Below are positions 36,336-44,894 of a DNA stretch of 64,000 bases, one piece after another. The stretch's first letter is position 1. Each line of letters begins with the position of its first letter. The notes under the pieces are model-generated. The model saw only the letters and a program-made list of their open reading frames with translations. It ran no database searches and was not told the DNA's origin. This stretch comes from Arcicella rosea (GTDB lineage: Bacteria; Bacteroidota; Bacteroidia; Cytophagales; Spirosomataceae): contig NZ_JBEUMS010000003.1 of assembly GCF_040543805.1 (NCBI RefSeq), positions 248,001 to 312,000 on the forward strand. The letters are read 5' to 3'. Both the position numbers and the translations under genes were made by a program.

Positions 36336-39300
36336 ATGAATCAAAAATTACTGCTATTATTCTTCATGATAGGTTTCTCTCTTTCCTCATGTAAAAAAGA
36401 GAGTACGCTCTTTACTCAATTATCCGCAGAAGACACAGGTATTACATTTTCTAATAGGATTACAGAAAATGACACCATGAATGTACTTGAATTTGAATAC
36501 GTTTATAATGGTGGCGGTGTTGCTTTAGGCGATTTCAACAATGATAACCTTACCGACATTTACTTCACAGGTAACCAAGTTGCCAATAAATTGTACCTCA
36601 ATAAAGGAGTAGATGAAGCCAACAAACTAAAGTTTGAGGACGTAACCGATAAAGCAAAAGTTGCAGGCAATGGCAAATGGTGTTCTGGTGTTGCCCTAGT
36701 TGATATTAATAATGATAAATTATTAGATATTTATGTTTGTGCAACCGTAAAAGATGTTGCTTCTGAAAGAACTAATATGCTTTATGTAAACCAAGGAGTT
36801 GGGAAAGATGGTGTTCCAACTTTTAAGGAAATGGCAAAAGAGTATGGCATCGACGATGATTCACATAGTACTAACGCCGCTTTTTTTGATTATGACAATG
36901 ATGGCGATTTAGATTTATATGTATTAATTAACGAAATGGAAGACATCCGTTTCCCTAATAAATATCATGATAAAATTGTGGATGGTTCATCAAAAAGAAC
37001 AGACAAATTATTCCGTAATGATTGGGATGAAAAGCTCCATCATGCCGTTTTTACAGATATTTCAAAACAAGCTGGAATTTTGATTGAAGGATACGGTTTG
37101 GGACTAAACATTACCGACATCAATCGTGATGGCTGGAAGGATGTTTATGTAACGAATGATTATTTAACGAATGATTTACTTTACATCAATAATCATAATG
37201 GTACTTTCAACGACCAAGCTCACGACTATTTCAAACATACTTCATATTCGGCAATGGGAAATGATGTTGCCGACCTTAATAACGATGGTCTGGTAGATAT
37301 TTTGGCTGTAGATATGATGCCCGCAGATAATTATCGTAAAAAAATGATGTTGCCTCCCAACAATTACTTGACTTATCAAAACAATGAAAAGTTTGGTTAC
37401 GACTACCAATATGCACGAAATACTTTACAAATGAACCAAGGAGTAAATCCTAAAACGGGCAAACCTGTTTTTAGTGAAATTGGTTTATTGGCTGGCGTTG
37501 CTGAAACTGACTGGAGTTGGACTCCTATGGCAACCGATTTTGATAATGACGGACTCAGAGATATTATTATCACCAACGGATTTCCAAGAGATATTACAGA
37601 TCAAGATTTCATGATTTATCGTGCTGAAATGAGTAATATGATGTCTAAATTGATGTTACTTGATTCTATTCCTTCAGTAAAAATCACTGATTATGCTTTC
37701 CGAAATAAAGGTAATTTTAATTTTGAAGATGTATCAATGGCATGGGGATTGAACAAACCGAGCTTCTCGAATGGTGCAGCTTACGGAGATTTGGATAATG
37801 ATGGCGATTTAGATTATGTTACGAATAATATCAACGATTCAGCTTCGGTTTATCGTAACAATTTGATTGAAACCAAACCTGATGAAAGTAATTATCTTCG
37901 ATTAAAACTAAATGGTGCCGATAAAAATATTGGTGGTTTAGGTGCTTTTGTTGAAATCAAGTATCAAAATGGACAGACTCAAGTTTATGAAAATTCGCCT
38001 TACCGTGGTTATCTTTCTACAATTGAAAATATTGTACATTTTGGTTTAGGGAAAAATCATATTGTTGATGAAGTAAAAATTATTTGGCAAAGTGGTAAAG
38101 TACAAGTACTCAAAAATGTGAAAGCAAATCAAGTTTTGAATATTTATGAAAAAAATGCGGTTGTGAATCTTGAGAAAAAATCAAGTAAACCTACTCTTTT
38201 CGAAGACATTACCGATTCCTTGAATATCAATTTTACGCATACTGAAAAAGATGCTATTGATTTTAATATTCAAAAATTAATGCCTCATAAATTCTCTCAG
38301 TTCGGGCCAGCCATTTCTGTTGGAGATGTTAATGGAGACGGACTTGAAGATGTTTTCATCGGCGGACCAAGCGACCAAAAAGGTACATTTTTACTCCAAA
38401 ATCAATCGGGAAAATTCACACAAGCTGATTTAATTGCCAATGAAACGAATCTGACAAAACCTTCTGAAGACATGGGCGTATTACTTTTTGATGCAGATTC
38501 AGACAATGACCTTGATTTATACATCGTCAGTGGCGGTTACGAGTATCCAAATGGCTCCCCTGTTTATCAAGATAGATTTTATGAAAATGATGGAAAAGGA
38601 CATTTTACACAGAAAACCCAAGCACTTCCAGCATTCTTAAAAAGTGGTTCATGTGTAAAAGCTGCCGATTATGATAAAGATGGCGACCTTGATTTATTCA
38701 TCGGTGGCAGAGTAGAAGTAGCAAGTTATCCAAAACCTGTTTCAAGTTATATCCTTAGAAATGACTCAAAAGCTGGGCAACCAAAATTCACTGACGTAAC
38801 AGCACAAGTAGCTAAAAACTTAGTAAATATCGGTTTAGTTTGTGATGCCATCTGGACAGATTATAATAACGATGGTTGGATAGATTTGATGCTCGCTGGC
38901 GAGTGGATGCCTATCACCATTCTTAAAAATAATCATGGAAAATTAGAAAAATTAGCAACGGCTACTGATTTAGACAAACAAGTAGGTTTCTGGAACAGTA
39001 TCACTACTGGTGACTTTGATGATGATGGTGACATCGACTACATAGTTGGAAACTTCGGAAAAAATTCGCTTTTCAGAGCAAGTGATACCGAACCAGTTTC
39101 TATCTATGGAAAAGATTTCAACACCGATGGTAATTTTGATGCCATTCCTACGGTTTTTTATAAATCAAAAGAAGGTGAATTGCTCAAAAAAGAAGTGCCA
39201 TTCAACGGAAAAGATGATTTAAATAAGCAAATGATTACGATGCGTAAGAAGTTTGTTCGTTATAATACTCTAGCAAATGCGGAGATAAAAGATGTACTTT

Positions 39301-39908
39301 CAGAAGAAGACTTGAAAGATGCCATCATTTTAAAGGCCAATTATCTTAAAACAAGTTATATCGAAAATCTTGGGAATGATACTTTTAAAGTAAAAGCATT
39401 ACCAATGGAAGCACAAACAGCGCCAGTTTTAGGGATGCTAACCGAAGATTTTGATAACGACGGAAACCTTGATGTGCTGATGGTTGGAAACGATTTTGGA
39501 GCAGAAGTTTCAGTTGGAAGATATGATGCTTTCAACGGATTACTTTTAAAAGGAAACGGTAAAGGCGACTTCAAACCTATTACTTTACCTGAAAGTGCTT
39601 TTATTGTTTTAGGCGATGCCAAAGGCTTAGTCAGAGTGAATAATCCACAAGGAAAAGCGTTGATGATGGCAACACAAAACCGTGGCGCACTAAAAACCTT
39701 CAAATTAAGAAACAGTGTGTTGCAAAGTAAACCATTGAAAAATACAGATATGGTTGTTTTAGAAACACTTAAAAATGGCAAAACGAGAAGAGTAGAAGTA
39801 AATTATGGAAGTTCGTTTTTATCGCAATCTTCACGAAGTATCTTGGTTAGTTCAAATGTAAAATCAATGGAAGTAATTGATTCAAAAGGAAAGAAAAGAA
39901 CACTTTAA
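36336..39908 (+). CDS. Lipoprotein with 14 FG-GAP/VCBS loops and an ASPIC/UnbV domain
   Basis: A 1190-residue protein of the CRTAC1-like family. The N-terminus is a lipoprotein signal (lipobox LSSC), so it is likely anchored at the outer membrane. I count 14 calcium-loop motifs of the form DxDxDGxxD: seven before (Asp-66 through Asp-485) and seven after (Asp-664 through Asp-1038) an ASPIC/UnbV domain at about 527-605 (GADKNIGGLGAFVEIKY). Seven plus seven suggests two complete seven-bladed beta-propellers. Members are common in Bacteroidota, often beside SusCD pairs, but none adjoins here. A role in carbohydrate or protein binding at the surface is inferred. Confidence 0.85.
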   Translation: MNQKLLLLFFMIGFSLSSCKKESTLFTQLSAEDTGITFSNRITENDTMNVLEFEYVYNGGGVALGDFNNDNLTDIYFTGNQVANKLYLNKGVDEANKLKFEDVTDKAKVAGNGKWCSGVALVDINNDKLLDIYVCATVKDVASERTNMLYVNQGVGKDGVPTFKEMAKEYGIDDDSHSTNAAFFDYDNDGDLDLYVLINEMEDIRFPNKYHDKIVDGSSKRTDKLFRNDWDEKLHHAVFTDISKQAGILIEGYGLGLNITDINRDGWKDVYVTNDYLTNDLLYINNHNGTFNDQAHDYFKHTSYSAMGNDVADLNNDGLVDILAVDMMPADNYRKKMMLPPNNYLTYQNNEKFGYDYQYARNTLQMNQGVNPKTGKPVFSEIGLLAGVAETDWSWTPMATDFDNDGLRDIIITNGFPRDITDQDFMIYRAEMSNMMSKLMLLDSIPSVKITDYAFRNKGNFNFEDVSMAWGLNKPSFSNGAAYGDLDNDGDLDYVTNNINDSASVYRNNLIETKPDESNYLRLKLNGADKNIGGLGAFVEIKYQNGQTQVYENSPYRGYLSTIENIVHFGLGKNHIVDEVKIIWQSGKVQVLKNVKANQVLNIYEKNAVVNLEKKSSKPTLFEDITDSLNINFTHTEKDAIDFNIQKLMPHKFSQFGPAISVGDVNGDGLEDVFIGGPSDQKGTFLLQNQSGKFTQADLIANETNLTKPSEDMGVLLFDADSDNDLDLYIVSGGYEYPNGSPVYQDRFYENDGKGHFTQKTQALPAFLKSGSCVKAADYDKDGDLDLFIGGRVEVASYPKPVSSYILRNDSKAGQPKFTDVTAQVAKNLVNIGLVCDAIWTDYNNDGWIDLMLAGEWMPITILKNNHGKLEKLATATDLDKQVGFWNSITTGDFDDDGDIDYIVGNFGKNSLFRASDTEPVSIYGKDFNTDGNFDAIPTVFYKSKEGELLKKEVPFNGKDDLNKQMITMRKKFVRYNTLANAEIKDVLSEEDLKDAIILKANYLKTSYIENLGNDTFKVKALPMEAQTAPVLGMLTEDFDNDGNLDVLMVGNDFGAEVSVGRYDAFNGLLLKGNGKGDFKPITLPESAFIVLGDAKGLVRVNNPQGKALMMATQNRGALKTFKLRNSVLQSKPLKNTDMVVLETLKNGKTRRVEVNYGSSFLSQSSRSILVSSNVKSMEVIDSKGKKRTL

Positions 39909-39934
39909 GTATATTATTAAAAATTAGATAACAT

Positions 39935-39975
39935 AAAAAAGCAAATTCAGGTTAATCACTGGATTTGCTTTTTTT
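39935..39975 (+). terminator. Intrinsic terminator after the FG-GAP protein
   Basis: AAAAAAGCAAATTC (39935-39948) pairs with GGATTTGCTTTTTT (39961-39974) with one G-U pair, ending in a T-run. Confidence 0.82.
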
Positions 39976-40377
39976 GTGCATATCCTTTAAAAAGCACTTC
40001 AATTGTTTATCACCAAAGGAGTACTCCCCTCCTATCTTTTCTCAAAAAACAATATTTCAAACTTCTGGGTAATTCATCAGTAAATTTCTATCAAATCAAT
40101 CTTAACATAGAATTAGGCAATTAAATTATCGAAAAATGATAAGCTATACTATATTTCCAGAAATAGAAATAGCTTTAAATATCTATAAATCAATCAATTA
40201 AATACAATTTAAAATAAGTATATTACTCAATATCCAAATTCCTTTTTGTCCTTTGCCTTGCAAACTATACCTTTACAATAAATTTACGTAGGCACTGTAT
40301 AATTATAATCTCTATTAAGGTTAAATACAGTAATTTCACAAAAAAACTGATTTTTACAAACCAAATATTTATCTGAA
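39976..40377. other. Intergenic region upstream of sucD, with candidate promoter
   Basis: About 400 AT-rich bases without a convincing open frame. The best promoter is TTTG (40245-40248), a 19-base spacer and TACCTTTA (40268-40275), one base off TAnnTTTG. It would give a start near 40282 and a leader of about 95 bases. I see no RNA gene. Confidence 0.45.
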
Positions 40378-41253
40378 ATGAGTGTACTTGTTAACAAAAA
40401 CTCAAAAATAATCGTACAAGGCTTTACTGGGTCTGAAGGTTCATTCCACGCTCAGCAAATGATCGAATATGGTACTAACGTAGTTGGTGGTGTAACACCA
40501 GGAAAAGGTGGTTCAACCCATCTTGACCGTCCTGTATTTAATACAGTTGCTGAAGCTGTAGAAAAAGCAGGTGCTGATACTTCAATCATCTTTGTACCGC
40601 CTGCATTTGCTGCTGATGCTATCATGGAATCTGCTGACGCTGGTATCAAAGTAATTATTTGTATTACAGAAGGTATTCCAACCAAAGACATGATTTATGC
40701 TAAGGAATACATTCAGAATAAAGATTGTCGTTTAATTGGTCCAAACTGTCCAGGAGTAATGACGGCTGGTGAATGTAAAGTAGGAATTATGCCTGGTTTT
40801 ATTTTCACAAAAGGTAAAATTGGTATCGTATCAAAATCAGGAACTTTAACTTACGAAGCTGTTGACCAATTGACAAAAGCAGGTTTAGGACAAACAACTG
40901 CAATTGGTATTGGTGGTGACCCTATCATTGGAACAACAACTAAAGAAGCTGTAGAATTATTAATGAACGACCCTGAAACTGAGGGTATCGTAATGATTGG
41001 TGAAATTGGTGGTGGAATGGAAGCTGAAGCTGCACAATGGATCAAAGCTGATGGAAACAGAAAACCTGTAGTAGGTTTTATTGCTGGACAAACTGCACCG
41101 AAAGGTCGTAGAATGGGTCATGCTGGTGCTATCATCGGTGGTGCAGACGATACTGCTGCTGCTAAAATGGCAATCATGGAGGCTTGTGGAATCCACGTAG
41201 TACATTCTCCTGCTGATATTGGTGCTACAATGTTGAAAGCATTAGGATTGTAG
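40378..41253 (+). CDS. sucD: Succinyl-CoA synthetase, alpha subunit
   Basis: A 291-residue subunit of the TCA-cycle enzyme that makes ATP or GTP from succinyl-CoA. The N-terminal CoA-binding Rossmann domain opens with IIVQGFTGSEGSFHAQQMI and GGVTPGKGG. The phosphohistidine is His-248 in GRRMGHAGAIIGG, and GPNCPGVM is present. The length matches the family. The beta subunit gene sucC is not adjacent, as often in Bacteroidota. Start ATG at 40378 is followed by the expected SVLVNKNSK. Confidence 0.97.
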   Translation: MSVLVNKNSKIIVQGFTGSEGSFHAQQMIEYGTNVVGGVTPGKGGSTHLDRPVFNTVAEAVEKAGADTSIIFVPPAFAADAIMESADAGIKVIICITEGIPTKDMIYAKEYIQNKDCRLIGPNCPGVMTAGECKVGIMPGFIFTKGKIGIVSKSGTLTYEAVDQLTKAGLGQTTAIGIGGDPIIGTTTKEAVELLMNDPETEGIVMIGEIGGGMEAEAAQWIKADGNRKPVVGFIAGQTAPKGRRMGHAGAIIGGADDTAAAKMAIMEACGIHVVHSPADIGATMLKALGL

Positions 41254-41287
41254 TAAACGGTTTCAATGAATATTGATAGTTTTTTTC

Positions 41288-41295
41288 TAATTTTG
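41288..41295 (+). promoter_or_regulatory. -7 promoter element upstream of the DUF4271-type gene
   Basis: TAATTTTG matches TAnnTTTG perfectly, but no TTG lies 19-21 bases upstream. The predicted transcription start is near 41302, in the gap after sucD. Confidence 0.35.
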
Positions 41296-41342
41296 CACAA
41301 AACTATCAAGACTTGAACTTTTACCAGAAATATATTCAATTG

Positions 41343-41381
41343 CAAAATCCTGCACGATTTACTGAATCATGCAGGATTTTG
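41343..41381 (+). terminator. Perfect 12-bp inverted repeat after sucD, overlapping the next gene's start region
   Basis: CAAAATCCTGCA (41343-41354) and TGCAGGATTTTG (41370-41381) flank a 15-base loop. It looks like the sucD terminator, though the T-run is inside the stem. The right arm overlaps an ATG at 41369 and a TTG at 41379, either of which may start the following gene. Confidence 0.55.
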
Positions 41382-42572
41382 TGTTTAGACAAACAGTACT
41401 CCTTTTTCCAGTCACTAGTTTTTTTGATTATCGCTAGTCTTCTGTCATTCTCTAATCATAGCTATGCTAAAGGCACCGTTGGACCAAGCAATAGCTTTTA
41501 TTTAGTACATGACTATCACGACGACTGGCAGGTCTTTGACGAACCCTACAAGGCTTATGTACCTTATGTTCGTGAGCTTCATAAAGATTATAATTCATTC
41601 AGCTTATTTTGTGATATTGAAAACTACAAGACTTACAAAATACTCTATTACTCATCCAAAGAAAATTATCTATTTATCAATGCTTCTTTACAACAAAAAC
41701 TACCAGTAAATCAGTGGCTTGTATTAGATGTTGATAGTCTTCAAAACGTTTATAAAAAAACGAAGTTATTCCTCACGATTTATGGTACTAATACCAACGT
41801 AGATGAATTAATGCTGTATGTAGGAAACCCAAAATCAACAAGTCAAGCAGTAATTGAATTATCAGAATCTTTATTGACGATTATTCCTCGAGAAATTTCT
41901 TCTTTCCAGAATTTCTTCGTGATTGGTATTTTTTTGTTGGTATGTGCTTATGCTTTTCTGTATAACTATCAACCAAAATCTTTTGAACGTTTTTTTAATC
42001 CAAAAGACCTTTTAACAATAAGTCTTCGAGATGATACTTTTGTTGTAAACAAGCCTTTCGATTTGGGAAATTTATTGTTTGTGATAAACCTCAGTTTTAC
42101 GATTGGTTTTATTTTCATGTTAATTATTATTGAGAAAAACGACTTATTCTCGACAAGTACCATTCTTCAAGAAGGAGAAACACTGGGTGTATTATTTAGT
42201 AATTTCTTGGTAATAACCTCTATTATATTCGGAGCATACATTTTCAAATATGTTTCATTGATGATTCTTTCCAATCTTTACAGACTTGATAAAATTATAA
42301 ATATTCACTTTTTTAAAATTATTCAAGCTTCAAGTATTTTTTTCCTGATTGTATTAATTGTACTGACATACAGCACAATATCTATCCCAGAAATCACAAA
42401 AAATGCAGAAAAGTATTTGTTCCTACCAGTTTCTATATTCTTTATTGGACGCTTGGCCCTCTTATACTTTACGATAAATAAGATGACCTCATTAAAAAAT
42501 CTATATTTATTTTCGTACCTTTGCATCGTTGAATTAATCCCACTTATTGTTGGCATCCGTTTTGCACTCTAA
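41379..42572 (+). CDS. DUF4271-type membrane protein, start uncertain
   Basis: About 397 residues from the TTG at 41379. A signal peptide (CLDKQYSFFQSLVFLIIASL, then SFSNHSYA) leads to a soluble extracytoplasmic domain of about 150 residues, then seven or so TM helices from about residue 180 to the end. No in-frame ATG exists before about residue 145. TTG codons at 41313 and 41340 are alternatives, but they precede or fall inside the hairpin at 41343-41381 and give no better signal peptide. An ATG at 41369, one frame away, would join this gene if one T were lost from the seven-T run at 41419-41425. The family sits near hemD and gld genes in Bacteroidota; its function is unknown. Confidence 0.7.
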   Translation: MCLDKQYSFFQSLVFLIIASLLSFSNHSYAKGTVGPSNSFYLVHDYHDDWQVFDEPYKAYVPYVRELHKDYNSFSLFCDIENYKTYKILYYSSKENYLFINASLQQKLPVNQWLVLDVDSLQNVYKKTKLFLTIYGTNTNVDELMLYVGNPKSTSQAVIELSESLLTIIPREISSFQNFFVIGIFLLVCAYAFLYNYQPKSFERFFNPKDLLTISLRDDTFVVNKPFDLGNLLFVINLSFTIGFIFMLIIIEKNDLFSTSTILQEGETLGVLFSNFLVITSIIFGAYIFKYVSLMILSNLYRLDKIINIHFFKIIQASSIFFLIVLIVLTYSTISIPEITKNAEKYLFLPVSIFFIGRLALLYFTINKMTSLKNLYLFSYLCIVELIPLIVGIRFAL

Positions 42573-42659
42573 ATAATGTGATAATTCAACAAAAAAATGT
42601 TCTAAAAAAGAACATCATTAGCCCAAACAATAATCCAATCAAGTTTAACTGCATTGAGC

Positions 42660-43445
42660 ATGAGCGAAATAACATTAACCGCACATCCAGACAGATTAAC
42701 CAAAGTAACCAGTATTTTAGTTACGCAAGCACGCCCAACCGACGAGAAATCACCATATTTTGAGTTGGAGAGAAGATACAATATCAAGGTTGATTTTCGC
42801 CCATTTATCGAAATTCAAGGCGTTGCTTTTAAGGACTTCCGGAAGCAAAAAATCAACATTCTTGAGCATACAGCCATTATTTTTACTAGCCGTAATGCCG
42901 TAGATCATTTTTTTCGTATTTGTAAAGAAGCACGTATCGAAGTACCAGCCGATATGAAGTATTTCTGTATTACAGAACAAACTTCAAATTATTTGCAGAA
43001 ATATATCGTAATACGTAAACGTAAAATATTTACAGGAACAAAAACTGCTGCAGAATTACTTGAGTTAATCAAAAAACACAAAACTGAAAAGTTTTTATTC
43101 CCTTGTTCGGATAAACGCCGTAGCGATATTCCTGAATTTATGGGAACAAACGATTTACATCTTACTGAAGCAGTAATGTATGAAACAGTTTCTTCTGATT
43201 TATCTGACTTAGAAAGTGTTTTTTATGATGTCATCGCATTTTTTAGCCCTTCAGGTATTAAATCTTTATATCATAATTTCCCTGAATTCAAACAAAATAA
43301 AACGAGAATTGCAGCCTTCGGCCCTACAACAGCAAAGGCAGTAACCGAAGCTGGTTTGATTTTAGATATTCAAGCTCCACTTCCAAATGCTCCGTCAATG
43401 ACTGGCGCTTTGGAACTTTATATCAAAAAAGCCAATAGCCTTTAA
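42660..43445 (+). CDS. hemD: Uroporphyrinogen-III synthase
   Basis: A 261-residue cytoplasmic enzyme that cyclises hydroxymethylbilane to uroporphyrinogen III in heme synthesis. Start ATG at 42660 was chosen over a TTG two codons earlier. The two-lobed HemD fold is suggested by ILVTQARPTDEKSPYFELER at the start, AIIFTSRNAVDHFFRI, and YDVIAFFSPSGIKSLYHNFP plus IAAFGPTTAKAVTEAGL in the second lobe. HemD is poorly conserved, so the assignment rests on these short motifs. It follows the DUF4271-type gene by 87 bases and ends in a terminator. Confidence 0.88.
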   Translation: MSEITLTAHPDRLTKVTSILVTQARPTDEKSPYFELERRYNIKVDFRPFIEIQGVAFKDFRKQKINILEHTAIIFTSRNAVDHFFRICKEARIEVPADMKYFCITEQTSNYLQKYIVIRKRKIFTGTKTAAELLELIKKHKTEKFLFPCSDKRRSDIPEFMGTNDLHLTEAVMYETVSSDLSDLESVFYDVIAFFSPSGIKSLYHNFPEFKQNKTRIAAFGPTTAKAVTEAGLILDIQAPLPNAPSMTGALELYIKKANSL

Positions 43446-43470
43446 AGGTTATTGAAAATAAATCATTCAA

Positions 43471-43507
43471 GACCTGTGAGTAATAAAACTCATGGGTCTC
43501 TTTTTTT
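43471..43507 (+). terminator. Intrinsic terminator after hemD
   Basis: GACCTGTGAG (43471-43480) pairs with CTCATGGGTC (43489-43498) using two G-U pairs, followed by CT and seven T (43501-43507). It separates the hemD unit from the secretion cluster. Confidence 0.8.
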
Positions 43508-43549
43508 ATCAGACTTTTTACAACAAATATCAATAAATTAGCGTTAGGA

Positions 43550-43564
43550 GTATCTGAGAGATAC
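43550..43564. promoter_or_regulatory. GTATC-N5-GATAC dyad upstream of porP/sprF
   Basis: GTATCTGAGAGATAC, a perfect dyad with 6-bp arms, 86 bases before the gene start. The outer ten bases equal those of the dyads upstream of susC (58155-58192). Candidate operator; the binding protein is unknown. Confidence 0.4.
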
Positions 43565-43649
43565 AAATTTTAGCGTAAATTATACAAATGTTTATTAGAT
43601 TTGGAATTAAAGCCTGTATTTTGACTTATCTGTACTTTTTTGAAAGACT

Positions 43650-44627
43650 ATGCGAAAGAATTTACAATATTTTACTCTAATTCTACTGCTATTGGCAAAC
43701 TGCTCCGTTTTTGCGCAACAAGATGCACAGTTGAGTCAATATATGTTTAATCCATTATATATTAATCCAGCAACGGCAGGTACCGATGGTGTAATGAGAT
43801 TTCAATTGCATTACCGTAATCAATGGACTGCCTACCAAACTACTTATGATGGTTCAGGTTCATTAGGTACACAAGTACTTACTGCCTCAATGCCATTGAA
43901 CGGCTTGCATAGTGGCTTAGGAATACAATTTGTAAATGATAAAACGCCTTCTGGAAGTGGCTATCAGAATATGTTATTATCTTACGCTTATCAAATTGGC
44001 TTAAGAAACGGTTCAATATTATCAATTGGTGTAAAAGGTGGATTTCATACCAAAACTTTTGACTCACGCTTTAGACCAGGTGAAACAGGAGATCCAATTG
44101 TAGATGCAGCCTCTAAAAGTATTAATGAAACCAAAGCTGATTTAGCACTAGGCATTTTATACAAAGCACAAGATTATCAACTAGGAATAAGCCTTAACCA
44201 CGTCAATACACCCAATTATAGTTTTGGCGTAACAAGAGATAGCGATTACCGTATCAAACAAGTATTAAATATTACGGCAAGCTATGATTATTATCTTAAT
44301 GATGAAGTAAAAGTTACTCCAACAGCACTTTGGAGAAGCGATTTCGTAACTTCAGCCTTAGAAGGCGGTGCCATTTTTACTTATACTGAAAAATATTGGC
44401 TCGGAGGCTCTTATCGTTTAAACGATGCTGGTATCATTATTGCAGGGTTATCCATGCTGAAAGACAATTCGTTACGATTAGGTTATTCACTCGATTTAAC
44501 AACAGTTGGACAAACAGCAAAATCTCCTACATCACATGAAGTACTAATCAGTTATGCACTGCCTGCACCAAAATTATTTGGTGGGAAAAAGACTCCAGTT
44601 CGTACACCAAGATTCAGACATCAATAA
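43650..44627 (+). CDS. porP: Type IX secretion outer-membrane protein, PorP/SprF family
   Basis: A 325-residue outer-membrane beta-barrel. It has an N-terminal signal peptide (to about 22, VFAQ) and the family opening QDAQLSQYMFNPLYINPATA, followed by HYRNQW and repeated amphipathic strands ending in RFRHQ. PorP/SprF proteins attach T9SS substrates or surface adhesins to the secretion machinery. It lies directly upstream of gldKLMN, the order porP-porK-L-M-N known from Porphyromonas gingivalis. Many paralogues exist in Bacteroidota, so equivalence to P. gingivalis PorP rests on position. Confidence 0.9.
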   Translation: MRKNLQYFTLILLLLANCSVFAQQDAQLSQYMFNPLYINPATAGTDGVMRFQLHYRNQWTAYQTTYDGSGSLGTQVLTASMPLNGLHSGLGIQFVNDKTPSGSGYQNMLLSYAYQIGLRNGSILSIGVKGGFHTKTFDSRFRPGETGDPIVDAASKSINETKADLALGILYKAQDYQLGISLNHVNTPNYSFGVTRDSDYRIKQVLNITASYDYYLNDEVKVTPTALWRSDFVTSALEGGAIFTYTEKYWLGGSYRLNDAGIIIAGLSMLKDNSLRLGYSLDLTTVGQTAKSPTSHEVLISYALPAPKLFGGKKTPVRTPRFRHQ

Positions 44628-44894
44628 TTTTTTTCCTACAAAACCCAACAGAAGCAATTTACAAAAATCACAAATAAACGATTGGTGTACTTACAACAGA
44701 AAAAAATATTAACTTTGTTTTTGGGTTACTATACTAACCAAGTAAATAAGGTCGTTTTTAAGAAGATTTAACATTAAAAATTGAATTTTATTACAATAAT
44801 ATAAAACACGATTATATTAGAAAACCATTATCAAAATTTTAGAGATCATTACCTTATTTTACTTACGGGTATCAATTAAAAAAGTTAAGACACT

